DNA of 5,916 nucleotides from Ardenticatenales bacterium (GCA_030667645.1 DAOUVM010000171.1:1-5916); one strand, 5' to 3'. Shown: positions 1 through 5,916, counted from the stretch's first letter. Notes: generated by a model not told the origin, from the letters alone. Numbers and translations: made by a program.

Positions 1-524
1 CCCTGATCCAACACATAGGCGCACAAAAAGTTCGTGGCTTCGCGGAAGCGCTTGAGTGCCTCGACGGGGTCCTTGGTCGCGTCGGACTCGGTGCCCTCGC
101 GCCCGCCCCAGAAAACGTAGAACCGGGCTCCCAACTCGGCGCCCAAGTCAATGGCGCGCATTGTCTTTTGCCGGGCGTAGGCGCGGACTCGTGGGTCGTT
201 GGAGGTAAAGGCGCCATCTTTGAAGGCCGGGTCGGCAAAGAGGTTGGTGGTCGCCATCGGCACGACCAGACCGTTGTCGTCGAGTGCTCTCTTGAACTCG
301 GCCACGATGCTGTTCCGCTTGGCCTGGGTGGCGTCGATGGGAACGAGGTCGTTGTCGTGAAAGTTGACGCCATAGGCGCCGATTTCCCCAAGCATCTCGA
401 CCAGAGCCACCGGAGCCACAGGCGGCCGGGTCGGCTCGCCAAAGGGATCACGGCCCACGTTGCCCACGGTCCACAGGCCAAAGGTGAATTTGTGTTCGGG
501 TTTGGGTTGGTATAGATCGGTCAT
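1..524 (-). CDS. xylA: Xylose isomerase, class I (actinobacterial type), N-terminal part
   Basis: This gene encodes the cytosolic enzyme that interconverts D-xylose and D-xylulose (also D-glucose and D-fructose), using two divalent metal ions in a TIM barrel. The first 174 codons are present and the 3' end lies beyond the left edge; family members of this class are about 385-395 residues. Seen in the sequence: KFTFGLWTVG (residues 12-21), FHDNDL (55-60) with the catalytic base His56 and its partner Asp59, VPMATTNLF (88-96) with the substrate-lining Phe96, and FWGGREG (138-144) with Trp139. These match Streptomyces XylA with a +2 offset (His54, Asp57, Phe94, Trp137). The ATG at 524 is preceded by a good AAAGGAG nine bases upstream. 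The gene follows the GH31 gene by 14 bp, so it is probably co-transcribed and translationally coupled. The identification is firm; whether the full-length gene is intact cannot be seen. Confidence 0.96.
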   Translation of the reverse strand, partial: MTDLYQPKPEHKFTFGLWTVGNVGRDPFGEPTRPPVAPVALVEMLGEIGAYGVNFHDNDLVPIDATQAKRNSIVAEFKRALDDNGLVVPMATTNLFADPAFKDGAFTSNDPRVRAYARQKTMRAIDLGAELGARFYVFWGGREGTESDATKDPVEALKRFREATNFLCAYVLDQ

Positions 525-533
525 CGGTCACCA

Positions 534-540
534 CTCCTTT
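534..540 (-). promoter_or_regulatory. xylA ribosome binding site overlapping the GH31 stop codon
   Basis: Read on the minus strand, AAAGGAG lies nine bases before the xylA ATG and shares two bases with the TAA stop of the GH31 gene (539-541). Ribosomes finishing the GH31 frame stop on top of the xylA Shine-Dalgarno. This supports a two-gene operon with coupled translation and fixes the xylA start at 524. Confidence 0.85.
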
Positions 541-3500
541 ATGTTGAACCTGGGAGCCGCAACTCAGCGGTATAGAGGTACGCGCCGGCCCGGACGGGCT
601 GGACCTCCTGCCCGTTGCAGATCAGGCGCTCGATCTTTGCTACGGAATAGAGGTTCAACACCAACCTTCGCGGGCAGGATTCTACGCGCAAATCGAAAGC
701 GCCATCGCAGAGCAATCCCGACACGATGACGGTCTCGGCGTCGTCTATCATGGTGTAGGCGGCGCAGCCCTCGCCATCAGGCACAATATGCAGGGTGAGG
801 GGGTCGAGCGGCCGTTCATCCACGTATTGCATGGATGGGCCGTGGGGCACCGCGCAGCCACCGCGGTAGAAAAAGGGCACGCGGTCCAGATCGGCCCGGT
901 AGTCGAGCCAGCAGGGGCCGGTCAGGAGAGCGCCCGTCCAACCATCAGCCCACAAGCCTGCAGGCAAGTATACCTTGCGTTCGTCTGCCTCGGTCAGGAT
1001 CGGCGCAACCAATACAGCATGACCAAAGAGGAACTGGTCTTCGATGTGAAAGGTGGTGGGGTCATCCTGAAACTCGTAGACCAACGGGCGCATAACGGGC
1101 AGGCCGGCCTGGGAGCTGTGATGGGCCTCACTGTAGAGGTAAGGCAGAAAACGGTATCGCAGCGCCACCATGCGGCGGAAGATGTCCTGCGTCTCTGGGG
1201 CATAGTTCCATGGCTCACGGTAGCGGGGGCCGCCGCCGTGCAGCCGCATGTGGGAGTTGAATATCCCAAACTGGGTCCAGCGCAGGTAGAGCTTGTCGCT
1301 GGGCGTGCCGGCGAATCCGCCAACATCGTTGCTCCAGAAAGAAAAGCCGCTCAACCCAAAGCTGAGGCCGCCACGCAATGAACAGAGCATATTCTCAAAC
1401 GTGGACGAGTTATCACCCGACCAGTGCACCGGATAGCGCTGCGATCCGGCATAAGCGCTGCGCGCCCAGATGAGACCCTGCCCGAATTGCTCCCGGGTGA
1501 CCTCAAAGGCGGCCTGGTTGTAGAGCAGTGGGAAGAGGTTGTGCATTTCCCGGCCCGAGTAGCCCTGGTAGCGTTCATAGTCGCGGACGTGCTCGCCAAA
1601 GTCCACCTTGATCGCTGAGGCGCCCAGTTCGAACAGCCGCTTGAGTTGCGCCTGGTACCATTGCACCGCCTGAGGTTTGGACAGATCAATCGTGCGTGCT
1701 TTGAAGAGCAGCATATCAAAGCTGCCCCCCTCGGCCAGTACTCCCTTTTCCTGCGCCTCTTTGAAAATGTCCAGATGTTCGCAGATATAGGGCCACTGCC
1801 ACAGACACACGCGCAAGTGCTGGTCCCGGAGTTGGCGGAACATGCCGGCCGGATCGGGAAAACGCGACCCAAAGCGCCAATCGCACTGCCACTCACCCTC
1901 GGACCAGTTGGTGTCCACGTTGATCACATCGGCCGGGAAACGTTCGGCGCGTAACCGCTGCGCCGTCTCCAAGACCTCTTGCTGGCTATCGTAGCTGATG
2001 CGCGAAACCCACAGCCCAAACGACCATTTGGGCGGAACCGGCGACCGGCCGGTCAGGTCGGTGTAGGCGCGGGCAATCTTTTTGAGTGACGGTCCGTAGA
2101 AAAAGTAATAGTCAAGGCTGTCCCCCTCGGCCGCCAGCAGGTTGTGGACGTAGGAGCGGCTGCCGATGAAAAAGGTCATCGGCAAGACGTGGTTGACAAA
2201 GACGCCATAGCCGGCCGTGCTCATGAAAAAGGGGATATTCTTGTAGGTGCGGCCGCTGGTGTTGCCCATGCCGTCGACGGCCCACAAGCCCACCGTCTGC
2301 CCGCGCTTGTTCAGGCTGGAGAACCGCTCGCCAAAGCCATAGACCGCCTCGCCGGGGGTGAGAGTAAAGTTCTCCACGGCAAAGTGCATGCCTGTCTCGT
2401 GATCGTGAATCAGGCCGGTAGGGAAGGCATCAATCACCGTTGAAAAGAGCGTCTTTTGCCGGCCGCCGATTTCGGTCACCTGGCGCCCGGCGGCGTCCTG
2501 AACCTCGGTGCGGAAATCCTCGCGGTACACCTTTAACCGCAACGCTTCAGTGCGCAGCAGGTAATGATCATCGTGCTCTTGCAGCGTGACCTCAAGTTGT
2601 GGGTCGGTGATGTCGCAGGCAATCATGGGGGTGACAACGTCCGGCGCGCTGACGGCCCTGGTCAGCCGCACCCGGTACACATCGGCCCGCAGAAAATCAA
2701 GCTGCCAGGTCATGTCCCCGTAGGGCATGTCGTCGTCGGTGACGTAGGTGTGGTCCATCTCCATGCGGCGGTTGTGGTAGACGTCATAGCCCCGCGCTCG
2801 AAAGATGAAACTATTGCCCCGTCGCTCGCGGAAATCCATCCGCAGCACGCAGGAAGCCGTGCGGGGCGGGGCGCCAAAGAGATCAAAGACGTTGTCCAGA
2901 TTGATCGCTTTCCGGTCGAGAGGGTGATCGCCCAGACCGACGTAGGTGTTGGGGATGGGCAGGCCAGGCGGGACCGTGGCCGGCGGGTTGAAGGCATTCG
3001 CCAGCCGGGCCGCCAGCCCTGTGTCGCCGCCGACTTGGATGCGGCCGCGCAAAAGGGCGCTGCTCAGGTCCAACTCGCCCGCCAGGAGGCGGTCGAGGAC
3101 CGGGCGGGGAACGTCCACATCGAAAAAGCTGCCCACCGGGGAGAGCGTGCTGTCGTTCAACGCCAGGGTTAATGTGCGGGTGTGGTCTGGCTCAAGGATG
3201 TTAATTCGGATGCGGCCATGCACGCGGGCCAATTCGCAATCCAGCCGGTGCAGCAGATCAAAAAGGGGTTTGAGTGATGGGATGGACCTGCCCCTTTCCT
3301 GCAGCGGTGGGGCGGTGTCCGAGTCTTGCTCTAGCGCTTGCAGCGCGTCCGCCTGTAGGGCCAGCCAATCCCGGCGCTCGACGATCAAGTGGAAACGGGG
3401 AGTCCGGTAGGCCTGGCCTCCGGGGAGAAAGGAAAGCAGGCTGAACTTGATCTGAACCTGCCGCTCCAACCGCCCCTCATCCAGAAGCGAGAACCAGACG

Positions 3501-3628
3501 GCAAAGCGACCGGGCAGCAAGCGAGCGATCAGTTGCAGCAGAGTGACCGTGAGCCTTCCCCTGAAAGAGAAAAATACTTTGTCTGGCGCAAGGTTGTTGA
3601 GGGCCTTGAGTGCCTGGGTCTTTTTCAT
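539..3628 (-). CDS. YicI-like GH31 alpha-glycosidase (probable alpha-xylosidase) with an SCP2-like N-terminal extension
   Basis: This is a retaining glycoside hydrolase of family GH31 (1029 residues), closest in motif order to E. coli alpha-xylosidase YicI. Seen: N-terminal beta-sandwich about 245-530 with YGFGERF (430-436) and YKNIPFF (462-468); barrel start PPKWSFGLW (532-540); KVDFGE (674-679) with nucleophile Asp676; WARSAYAG (721-728); HWSGD (735-739) with acid/base Asp739; RGGLSFGLSGFSFWSNDVGG (752-771); RLHG (795-798); then C-terminal beta domains. YicI Trp345 and Lys414 are kept as Trp610 and Lys674, but Cys307 and Phe308 align with Thr573 and Asn574, so the exact substrate is uncertain. 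Residues 1-235 have no counterpart in YicI (772 residues), and 118-214 resemble an SCP2 domain. There is no clear signal peptide, so the enzyme is probably cytosolic. I chose the ATG at 3628 because GGGAG lies six bases before it; an in-frame ATG at 3709 would add 27 low-quality residues without a ribosome site. The next gene, xylA, supports release of xylose. Confidence 0.93.
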   Translation of the reverse strand: MKKTQALKALNNLAPDKVFFSFRGRLTVTLLQLIARLLPGRFAVWFSLLDEGRLERQVQIKFSLLSFLPGGQAYRTPRFHLIVERRDWLALQADALQALEQDSDTAPPLQERGRSIPSLKPLFDLLHRLDCELARVHGRIRINILEPDHTRTLTLALNDSTLSPVGSFFDVDVPRPVLDRLLAGELDLSSALLRGRIQVGGDTGLAARLANAFNPPATVPPGLPIPNTYVGLGDHPLDRKAINLDNVFDLFGAPPRTASCVLRMDFRERRGNSFIFRARGYDVYHNRRMEMDHTYVTDDDMPYGDMTWQLDFLRADVYRVRLTRAVSAPDVVTPMIACDITDPQLEVTLQEHDDHYLLRTEALRLKVYREDFRTEVQDAAGRQVTEIGGRQKTLFSTVIDAFPTGLIHDHETGMHFAVENFTLTPGEAVYGFGERFSSLNKRGQTVGLWAVDGMGNTSGRTYKNIPFFMSTAGYGVFVNHVLPMTFFIGSRSYVHNLLAAEGDSLDYYFFYGPSLKKIARAYTDLTGRSPVPPKWSFGLWVSRISYDSQQEVLETAQRLRAERFPADVINVDTNWSEGEWQCDWRFGSRFPDPAGMFRQLRDQHLRVCLWQWPYICEHLDIFKEAQEKGVLAEGGSFDMLLFKARTIDLSKPQAVQWYQAQLKRLFELGASAIKVDFGEHVRDYERYQGYSGREMHNLFPLLYNQAAFEVTREQFGQGLIWARSAYAGSQRYPVHWSGDNSSTFENMLCSLRGGLSFGLSGFSFWSNDVGGFAGTPSDKLYLRWTQFGIFNSHMRLHGGGPRYREPWNYAPETQDIFRRMVALRYRFLPYLYSEAHHSSQAGLPVMRPLVYEFQDDPTTFHIEDQFLFGHAVLVAPILTEADERKVYLPAGLWADGWTGALLTGPCWLDYRADLDRVPFFYRGGCAVPHGPSMQYVDERPLDPLTLHIVPDGEGCAAYTMIDDAETVIVSGLLCDGAFDLRVESCPRRLVLNLYSVAKIERLICNGQEVQPVRAGAYLYTAELRLPGST
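2987..3277 (-). other. SCP2-like (sterol carrier / lipid-binding) domain inside the GH31 protein
   Basis: This covers residues 118-214 of the GH31 protein. Seen: a leading helix (LKPLFDLLHRLD), two or three beta-strand-like stretches (GRIRINILE, TRTLTLALN, FFDVDVP), then the run PRPVLDRLLAGELDLSSALL followed by RGRIQVGGDTGLAARLANAF. SCP2 domains end in the same order: a strand, a helix leading to a G-x-L turn, a further short helix, a G-K/R-L/I strand, G-D, and a last helix of small and leucine residues ending in LF or AF. The match is recalled, not computed. SCP2 folds bind lipids or hydrophobic acyl chains in other proteins; what this one would do on a glycosidase is unknown. Residues 1-117 ahead of it are unassigned and include a hydrophobic stretch at about 26-48. 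Confidence 0.5.
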
Positions 3629-3875
3629 CAGAATCTCCCAATACTTGGACCTCCACCGGAAAAGGGGACATACAGAGCTGACAGACAAACCGGACGAGCC
3701 CAGGGGCATTCGGGTAACAGATCAACCGAAAGCCGCACGCCATCACCTCGACCGGAACGCCGGGCTGGCCCAGGAGAGGAGCTATCCATATCCGGCGGCA
3801 GGTGTTGATTGCCGATTGTCCCACGAGCGGCGCCCATGGCTGCTGTTTCCGCGATGGCCCTACCCATGCCCGGGA
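3629..3875. other. Gap between the permease and GH31 genes, expected to hold the GH31-xylA promoter
   Basis: This stretch of 247 bp has no frame that looks like a protein. It should contain the start of the GH31-xylA transcript. The only clear signal is the GGGAG ribosome site for the GH31 gene at 3635-3639 (minus strand), six bases from the ATG. I saw no convincing -35/-10 pair and no long inverted repeat, so neither a terminator for the permease gene nor an operator can be placed. Confidence 0.55.
3635..3639 (-). promoter_or_regulatory. Ribosome binding site that sets the GH31 start
   Basis: GGGAG on the minus strand with a six-base spacer to the ATG at 3628. The longer in-frame start at 3709 has no comparable purine-rich site, so this motif decides between the two. 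Confidence 0.75.
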
Positions 3876-4808
3876 TCATCTGATCAGGCTACACAACCCG
3901 CCGCCCACGATCAGCGCCCCACCTGCAAGATGGATCAGCCCGATGGATTCGCCCAAGAAAAAGAATCCCAGCAGGGCGCCGTAGAACGGCAGTGAATTGT
4001 AGAAAACCATAGCGCCGCTTGCGCCCAAGCGGCGAACCCCTGCATTCCAGGAGAGAAAACCAATCACCGTCGGAACGACGCCTATGTAGCAGACGATCAA
4101 GACGAGTCTGGGAGTAATATCTGGCGGAAAGGTCTGAATCTCCCAGCCGGCCGCCGGCAGCAACAGGGGCAAACCCAAAGCAATTGAAAACGCAGTGGCG
4201 GAGAGAGCTGTGCGGCTGCGCATTACCCGGCGGCCAAGGACCGAGTACACACCCCACAAGACCACCGCCCCTAGGACTATCAGGCTGCCCACGTTGCCTT
4301 TGATGGCCGGCAAGAAATCTAGCGAGCCGCCAGAGATCAGGACGGCCACACCCAAAAGGCCCACAGTCGCCCCGGCGACCTGGAATCGGGACATCGGCTC
4401 CCGGATCAACAAGGTTGCCAGCAGTCCGGTAATCAGAGGACCCAACCCGTTGATCAGAGTGGCGTTGACCGCCGTGGTGTACCGCAGGCCCAGATAAAGC
4501 ATCGGACCAAAGATTGTCACGCCGCTGAGAGCCATCCCCAGCAACAACCAACGATCTTTGCCCAGCCGCCGCTCCCCGGCCGGACGCCGCTGCAATAACA
4601 CTGTGAAACAGAGGAAAGCGATTGAAAAGCGGGCGGCGGCCAGTGTGAGCGGCCCAATGTCATCCCGCAGCCAACGCCCCAAGGCCATATTGGTGGCCCA
4701 GGATAGAGTAGCCAGATTCACCAGCGCGATGCCTATCAGTTGATCAGTGCGGCGCTGCCCGTCACGTCTTGGCGGAGGCGCCGGCTCTCGATGCCGGTTT
4801 CTCAACAT
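3876..4808 (-). CDS. EamA/DMT-superfamily transporter
   Basis: This is an inner-membrane permease of 310 residues with about ten membrane helices, the usual size of EamA-domain drug/metabolite transporters. Seen: a basic, proline-rich cytoplasmic start (1-23), then two EamA repeats, about 25-158 and 174-308. The first repeat carries ATNMALGRWLRDDIGPLTLA (39-58), the Arg60 after it, YLGLRYTTAVNATLINGLGP (105-124) and IREP (135-138). The second carries LWGVYSVLGRR (184-194) and ALLGFFFLGESIGL (278-291), the usual helix followed by a Gly-Glu turn. Members export amino acids, metabolites or drugs; the substrate cannot be read from sequence. The ATG at 4808 directly follows an in-frame TAG and has no strong Shine-Dalgarno. 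It begins 13 bases after the stop of an eroded frame upstream, as if once coupled to it. The end lies 247 bp before the GH31 gene, so transcription may be separate. Confidence 0.93.
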   Translation of the reverse strand: MLRNRHREPAPPPRRDGQRRTDQLIGIALVNLATLSWATNMALGRWLRDDIGPLTLAAARFSIAFLCFTVLLQRRPAGERRLGKDRWLLLGMALSGVTIFGPMLYLGLRYTTAVNATLINGLGPLITGLLATLLIREPMSRFQVAGATVGLLGVAVLISGGSLDFLPAIKGNVGSLIVLGAVVLWGVYSVLGRRVMRSRTALSATAFSIALGLPLLLPAAGWEIQTFPPDITPRLVLIVCYIGVVPTVIGFLSWNAGVRRLGASGAMVFYNSLPFYGALLGFFFLGESIGLIHLAGGALIVGGGLCSLIR

Positions 4809-4821
4809 CTAGTTGACCACT

Positions 4822-5058
4822 CTACTCGCTGCGCAAAGCGCACCTTGCTCGGAGAGCTGCGCCGCATCTATTCGGTCGGGGCGTCCGCCCGAGAATCTGC
4901 CCAGCCACTGGATCAGGCAGGCGGTAAAATAACGGCCCTTCCAGCCACTGCCAGCGCGGAGCGGCAATATCCTGGCTGATCGCCGGCCCCAACGCGACGT
5001 GCAGTGCGGCGACGACGGTGATGTTGACTGGCTCACATGAAAGCAGGGACGGGCTAGA
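4822..5058 (-). pseudogene. Decayed C-terminal coding segment of an unassigned protein
   Basis: One minus-strand frame is open from just after a TGA at 5059-5061 to a TAG at 4822-4824. The stretch from about 5031 to 4870 reads like real protein: PVNITVVAALHVALGPAI, then AAPRWQWLEGPLFYRLPD, then PVAGQILGR. Codons there end mostly in G or C. There is no start codon with a ribosome site, and upstream frames are broken by stops, so I read it as the remnant of a longer gene, or a frameshifted one. From memory, the LHxA run followed by (D/E)GPL and DPVxG recalls the end of muconate-lactonising or dipeptide-epimerase-type enolase-superfamily proteins. QDIAAPRW also recalls the APRW-containing C-terminus of gamma-glutamyltransferases. 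Neither is decisive. It ends 13 bases before the permease start, which is operon-like spacing. Confidence 0.4.
4900..4950. repeat. Direct repeat of CCAGCCACTG (two copies here, a third at 5546)
   Basis: CCAGCCACTG occurs exactly at 4901-4910 and 4941-4950, starts 40 bp apart. A third copy lies at 5546-5555, inside the ggt coding region. The copies at 4900-4911 and 5545-5556 share the longer word CCCAGCCACTGG. The core CCAG-CCA-CTGG is a short inverted repeat. Two copies fall in the eroded segment and in different reading phases, so protein repetition does not explain them. Confidence 0.5.
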
Positions 5059-5408
5059 TCATATCACAAGGGCAATTGACGTTGAACAGCCATCAGAGGC
5101 TGGCCACACTATAGCAGCGGCCGCTAGGGCCGTCAAGATGCGTTTCTTGTATGGTGGCCACTCTGACCCTTCCGGGCATCTTCCGGACCCGAGAAGCGAC
5201 ACCATTATGGGAGATACCTCTGAGCTTGGTTCACAAGCGCCTCTTGCACAGGAATCGACGGAGTGTAGAATAGGTCACGATCTTCTCCGCGCGAGCGAGG
5301 CAAGCTCTTGAGCCACCATGGCTCTCCTCCCTTGTGCCAAGATCAGGCGCACCCGACCCTTGGATAATGAGACCGGAATCTCGCCGATAACGCACCCTGC
5401 TGGCGAAG

Positions 5409-5422
5409 GCTTTGATCAAAGC
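5409..5422. promoter_or_regulatory. Perfect 14-bp palindrome GCTTTGATCAAAGC, candidate operator for ggt
   Basis: The sequence GCTTTGATCAAAGC is identical to its reverse complement and sits 43 bases before the ggt ATG, where a regulator could cover the promoter. It contains TTGATC, a weak -35-like hexamer, but no good -10 lies 16-18 bases downstream. The symmetric, spacer-less form suits a dimeric DNA-binding protein; as a hairpin it would have no loop. The function is inferred from symmetry and position only. Confidence 0.4.
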
Positions 5423-5450
5423 GGCCCTATTTGCTGCGGAATAGGAAAAG

Positions 5451-5457
5451 AAAGGAG
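5451..5457 (+). promoter_or_regulatory. ggt ribosome binding site
   Basis: AAAGGAG lies eight bases before the ATG at 5466. It fixes this start over the internal in-frame ATGs at residues 8 and 23, which lack such a site. Confidence 0.85.
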
Positions 5458-5465
5458 TAGAGTTT

Positions 5466-5916
5466 ATGCTTGATTATTCGTTCGATATGGTGTTTGCATC
5501 CCGTCGTTCGCCGACAATCGGCCGAAAGGGCATGGCTGCCACATCCCAGCCACTGGCGGTGGCAGCAGGGATGGAAATCCTGGGCCAGGGGGGAAACGCG
5601 GCTGATGCGGCCGTGGCGATGGCGGCTGCTCTTGGTGTCACCGAGCCGACTTCGACCGGCATTGGAGGAGACTGCTTTTCCCTTTTCTATGAGGCATCCG
5701 GAAAGCAGGTGACGGCTCTGAATGCTTCCGGCCGGGCCCCCCTGGAGCTGACGCTGGACAGAATCCGGCAGGATGGCTATGCGGATGGCCTGCCCATGTT
5801 TCATCCCTACACCATCACCGTGCCGGGATCATGCGCCGGGTGGTGCGATCTGATAGCGCGGCATGGCGCACTGCCCATCGCGACCATACTCGCTCCGGCA
5901 ATCCGTTTGGCGGAGG
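5466..5916 (+). CDS. Gamma-glutamyltransferase family protein, N-terminal part
   Basis: This is an Ntn-hydrolase that moves or hydrolyses the gamma-glutamyl group of glutathione and related compounds; the precursor cuts itself at a Thr to form two subunits. The first 150 codons are present; the catalytic Thr and the small subunit lie beyond the right edge. Seen: RKGMAATSQPLAVAAGMEIL (20-39), GGNAADAAVAMAAALGVTEP (42-61), GIGGDCFSLFY (65-75), NASGRAP (86-92), where Arg90 fits the substrate-carboxylate Arg (Arg114 in E. coli GGT), then TVPGSCAGW (118-126) and LAPAIRLAE (142-150). These are the standard landmarks of the large subunit. No signal peptide precedes them, unlike periplasmic E. coli Ggt, so the protein should be cytosolic, like the YwrD-type branch. 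That branch has broader or uncertain substrates, so I give no symbol. It is transcribed away from the sugar genes. Confidence 0.93.
   Translation, partial: MLDYSFDMVFASRRSPTIGRKGMAATSQPLAVAAGMEILGQGGNAADAAVAMAAALGVTEPTSTGIGGDCFSLFYEASGKQVTALNASGRAPLELTLDRIRQDGYADGLPMFHPYTITVPGSCAGWCDLIARHGALPIATILAPAIRLAE

Larger units (their letters stand above)
5059..5465. other. About 400 bp between divergent genes with no recognisable gene
   Basis: All six frames are short or unlike any protein I know. A plus-strand frame at 5018-5311 (97 codons) has no ribosome site and no family features. On the minus strand an ATG at 5317-5319 has a good GGAGGAG ahead of it but the frame closes after 14 codons; a neighbouring frame then reads EDRDLFYTPSIPVQEALVNQ before stopping, which hints at broken coding sequence. 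Other features are an AGCGGCCGCT palindrome at 5116-5125 and TGGCCAC at both 5101 and 5156. CTTCCGG occurs twice with an 11-bp period at 5169-5186. The ggt control region lies at the right end. Confidence 0.5.

Noticed and set aside
168..515. 115-codon plus-strand frame opposite xylA
   Set aside because: The minus strand here encodes clear xylose isomerase motifs; the plus frame is its shadow.
788..1381. 197-codon plus-strand frame opposite the GH31 gene
   Set aside because: It is antisense to the conserved catalytic part of GH31, lacks a ribosome site and family features, and is expected in GC-rich coding DNA.
2564..3172. 202-codon plus-strand frame opposite the GH31 gene
   Set aside because: Same reason: the opposite strand encodes the GH31 protein continuously, and this frame is low-complexity Val/Gly/Ala-rich text.
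3629..3709. Longer GH31 start at 3709 (27 extra residues)
   Set aside because: The added residues look like translated non-coding DNA, no ribosome site precedes that ATG, and GGGAG lies correctly before the ATG at 3628.
4830..4842. TGCGC-AAA-GCGCA hairpin as a terminator
   Set aside because: Only five base pairs, with no T-run after it on either strand.
5018..5311. 97-codon plus-strand frame in the intergenic gap
   Set aside because: No Shine-Dalgarno, no family resemblance, and it overlaps the protein-like minus-strand segment.
5360..5391. TTGGAT...GATAAC as a ggt promoter
   Set aside because: The spacer is about 20 bases and both hexamers are weak, so it is not better than chance.
5427..5804. 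125-codon minus-strand frame over the ggt start
   Set aside because: It is antisense to the well-supported gamma-glutamyltransferase frame and its ribosome site.
1..5916. CRISPR array, insertion sequence, tRNA or rRNA
   Set aside because: No regularly spaced repeats, transposase motifs, terminal inverted repeats or cloverleaf-like segments were seen.

Overview
The window is GC-rich bacterial DNA with four genes that can be supported. The high-GC codon use, an actinobacterial-type (class I) xylose isomerase, a YicI-like GH31 enzyme with a large extra N-terminal region and a cytosolic-looking gamma-glutamyltransferase together suggest a free-living saprophyte, perhaps a Chloroflexota or Actinomycetota relative. 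That placement is inference, because no marker gene is present.

Layout. Minus strand, right to left: a decayed-looking coding stretch (about 5058-4822), an EamA/DMT-family permease (4808-3876), a 247-bp gap with no gene, a YicI-like GH31 glycosidase of 1029 residues (3628-539), and the first 174 codons of xylose isomerase xylA (524, running off the left edge). Plus strand: the first 150 codons of a gamma-glutamyltransferase-family gene (5466, running off the right edge). It is transcribed divergently from the rest across about 400 bp with no gene that I recognise.

How the genes work together. The GH31 and xylA genes are 14 bp apart, and the GH31 stop codon overlaps the xylA Shine-Dalgarno, so they almost certainly form one operon. 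The likely route is release of an alpha-linked sugar from an imported oligosaccharide by the GH31 enzyme, then isomerisation of the freed aldose (D-xylose to D-xylulose) by XylA. This fits alpha-xyloside use, for example isoprimeverose from xyloglucan. The permease and the gamma-glutamyltransferase have no clear link to that pathway.

The most interesting points are: (1) a ~235-residue N-terminal extension on the GH31 enzyme whose second half reads like an SCP2 sterol/lipid-carrier domain; (2) changes at +1 subsite positions that define alpha-xylosidase specificity in E. coli YicI; (3) an eroded coding segment just ahead of the permease gene; (4) a perfect 14-bp palindrome 43 bp upstream of the ggt start; and (5) three copies of a 10-bp partly palindromic word within 650 bp. 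No mobile element, RNA gene or CRISPR array is visible.
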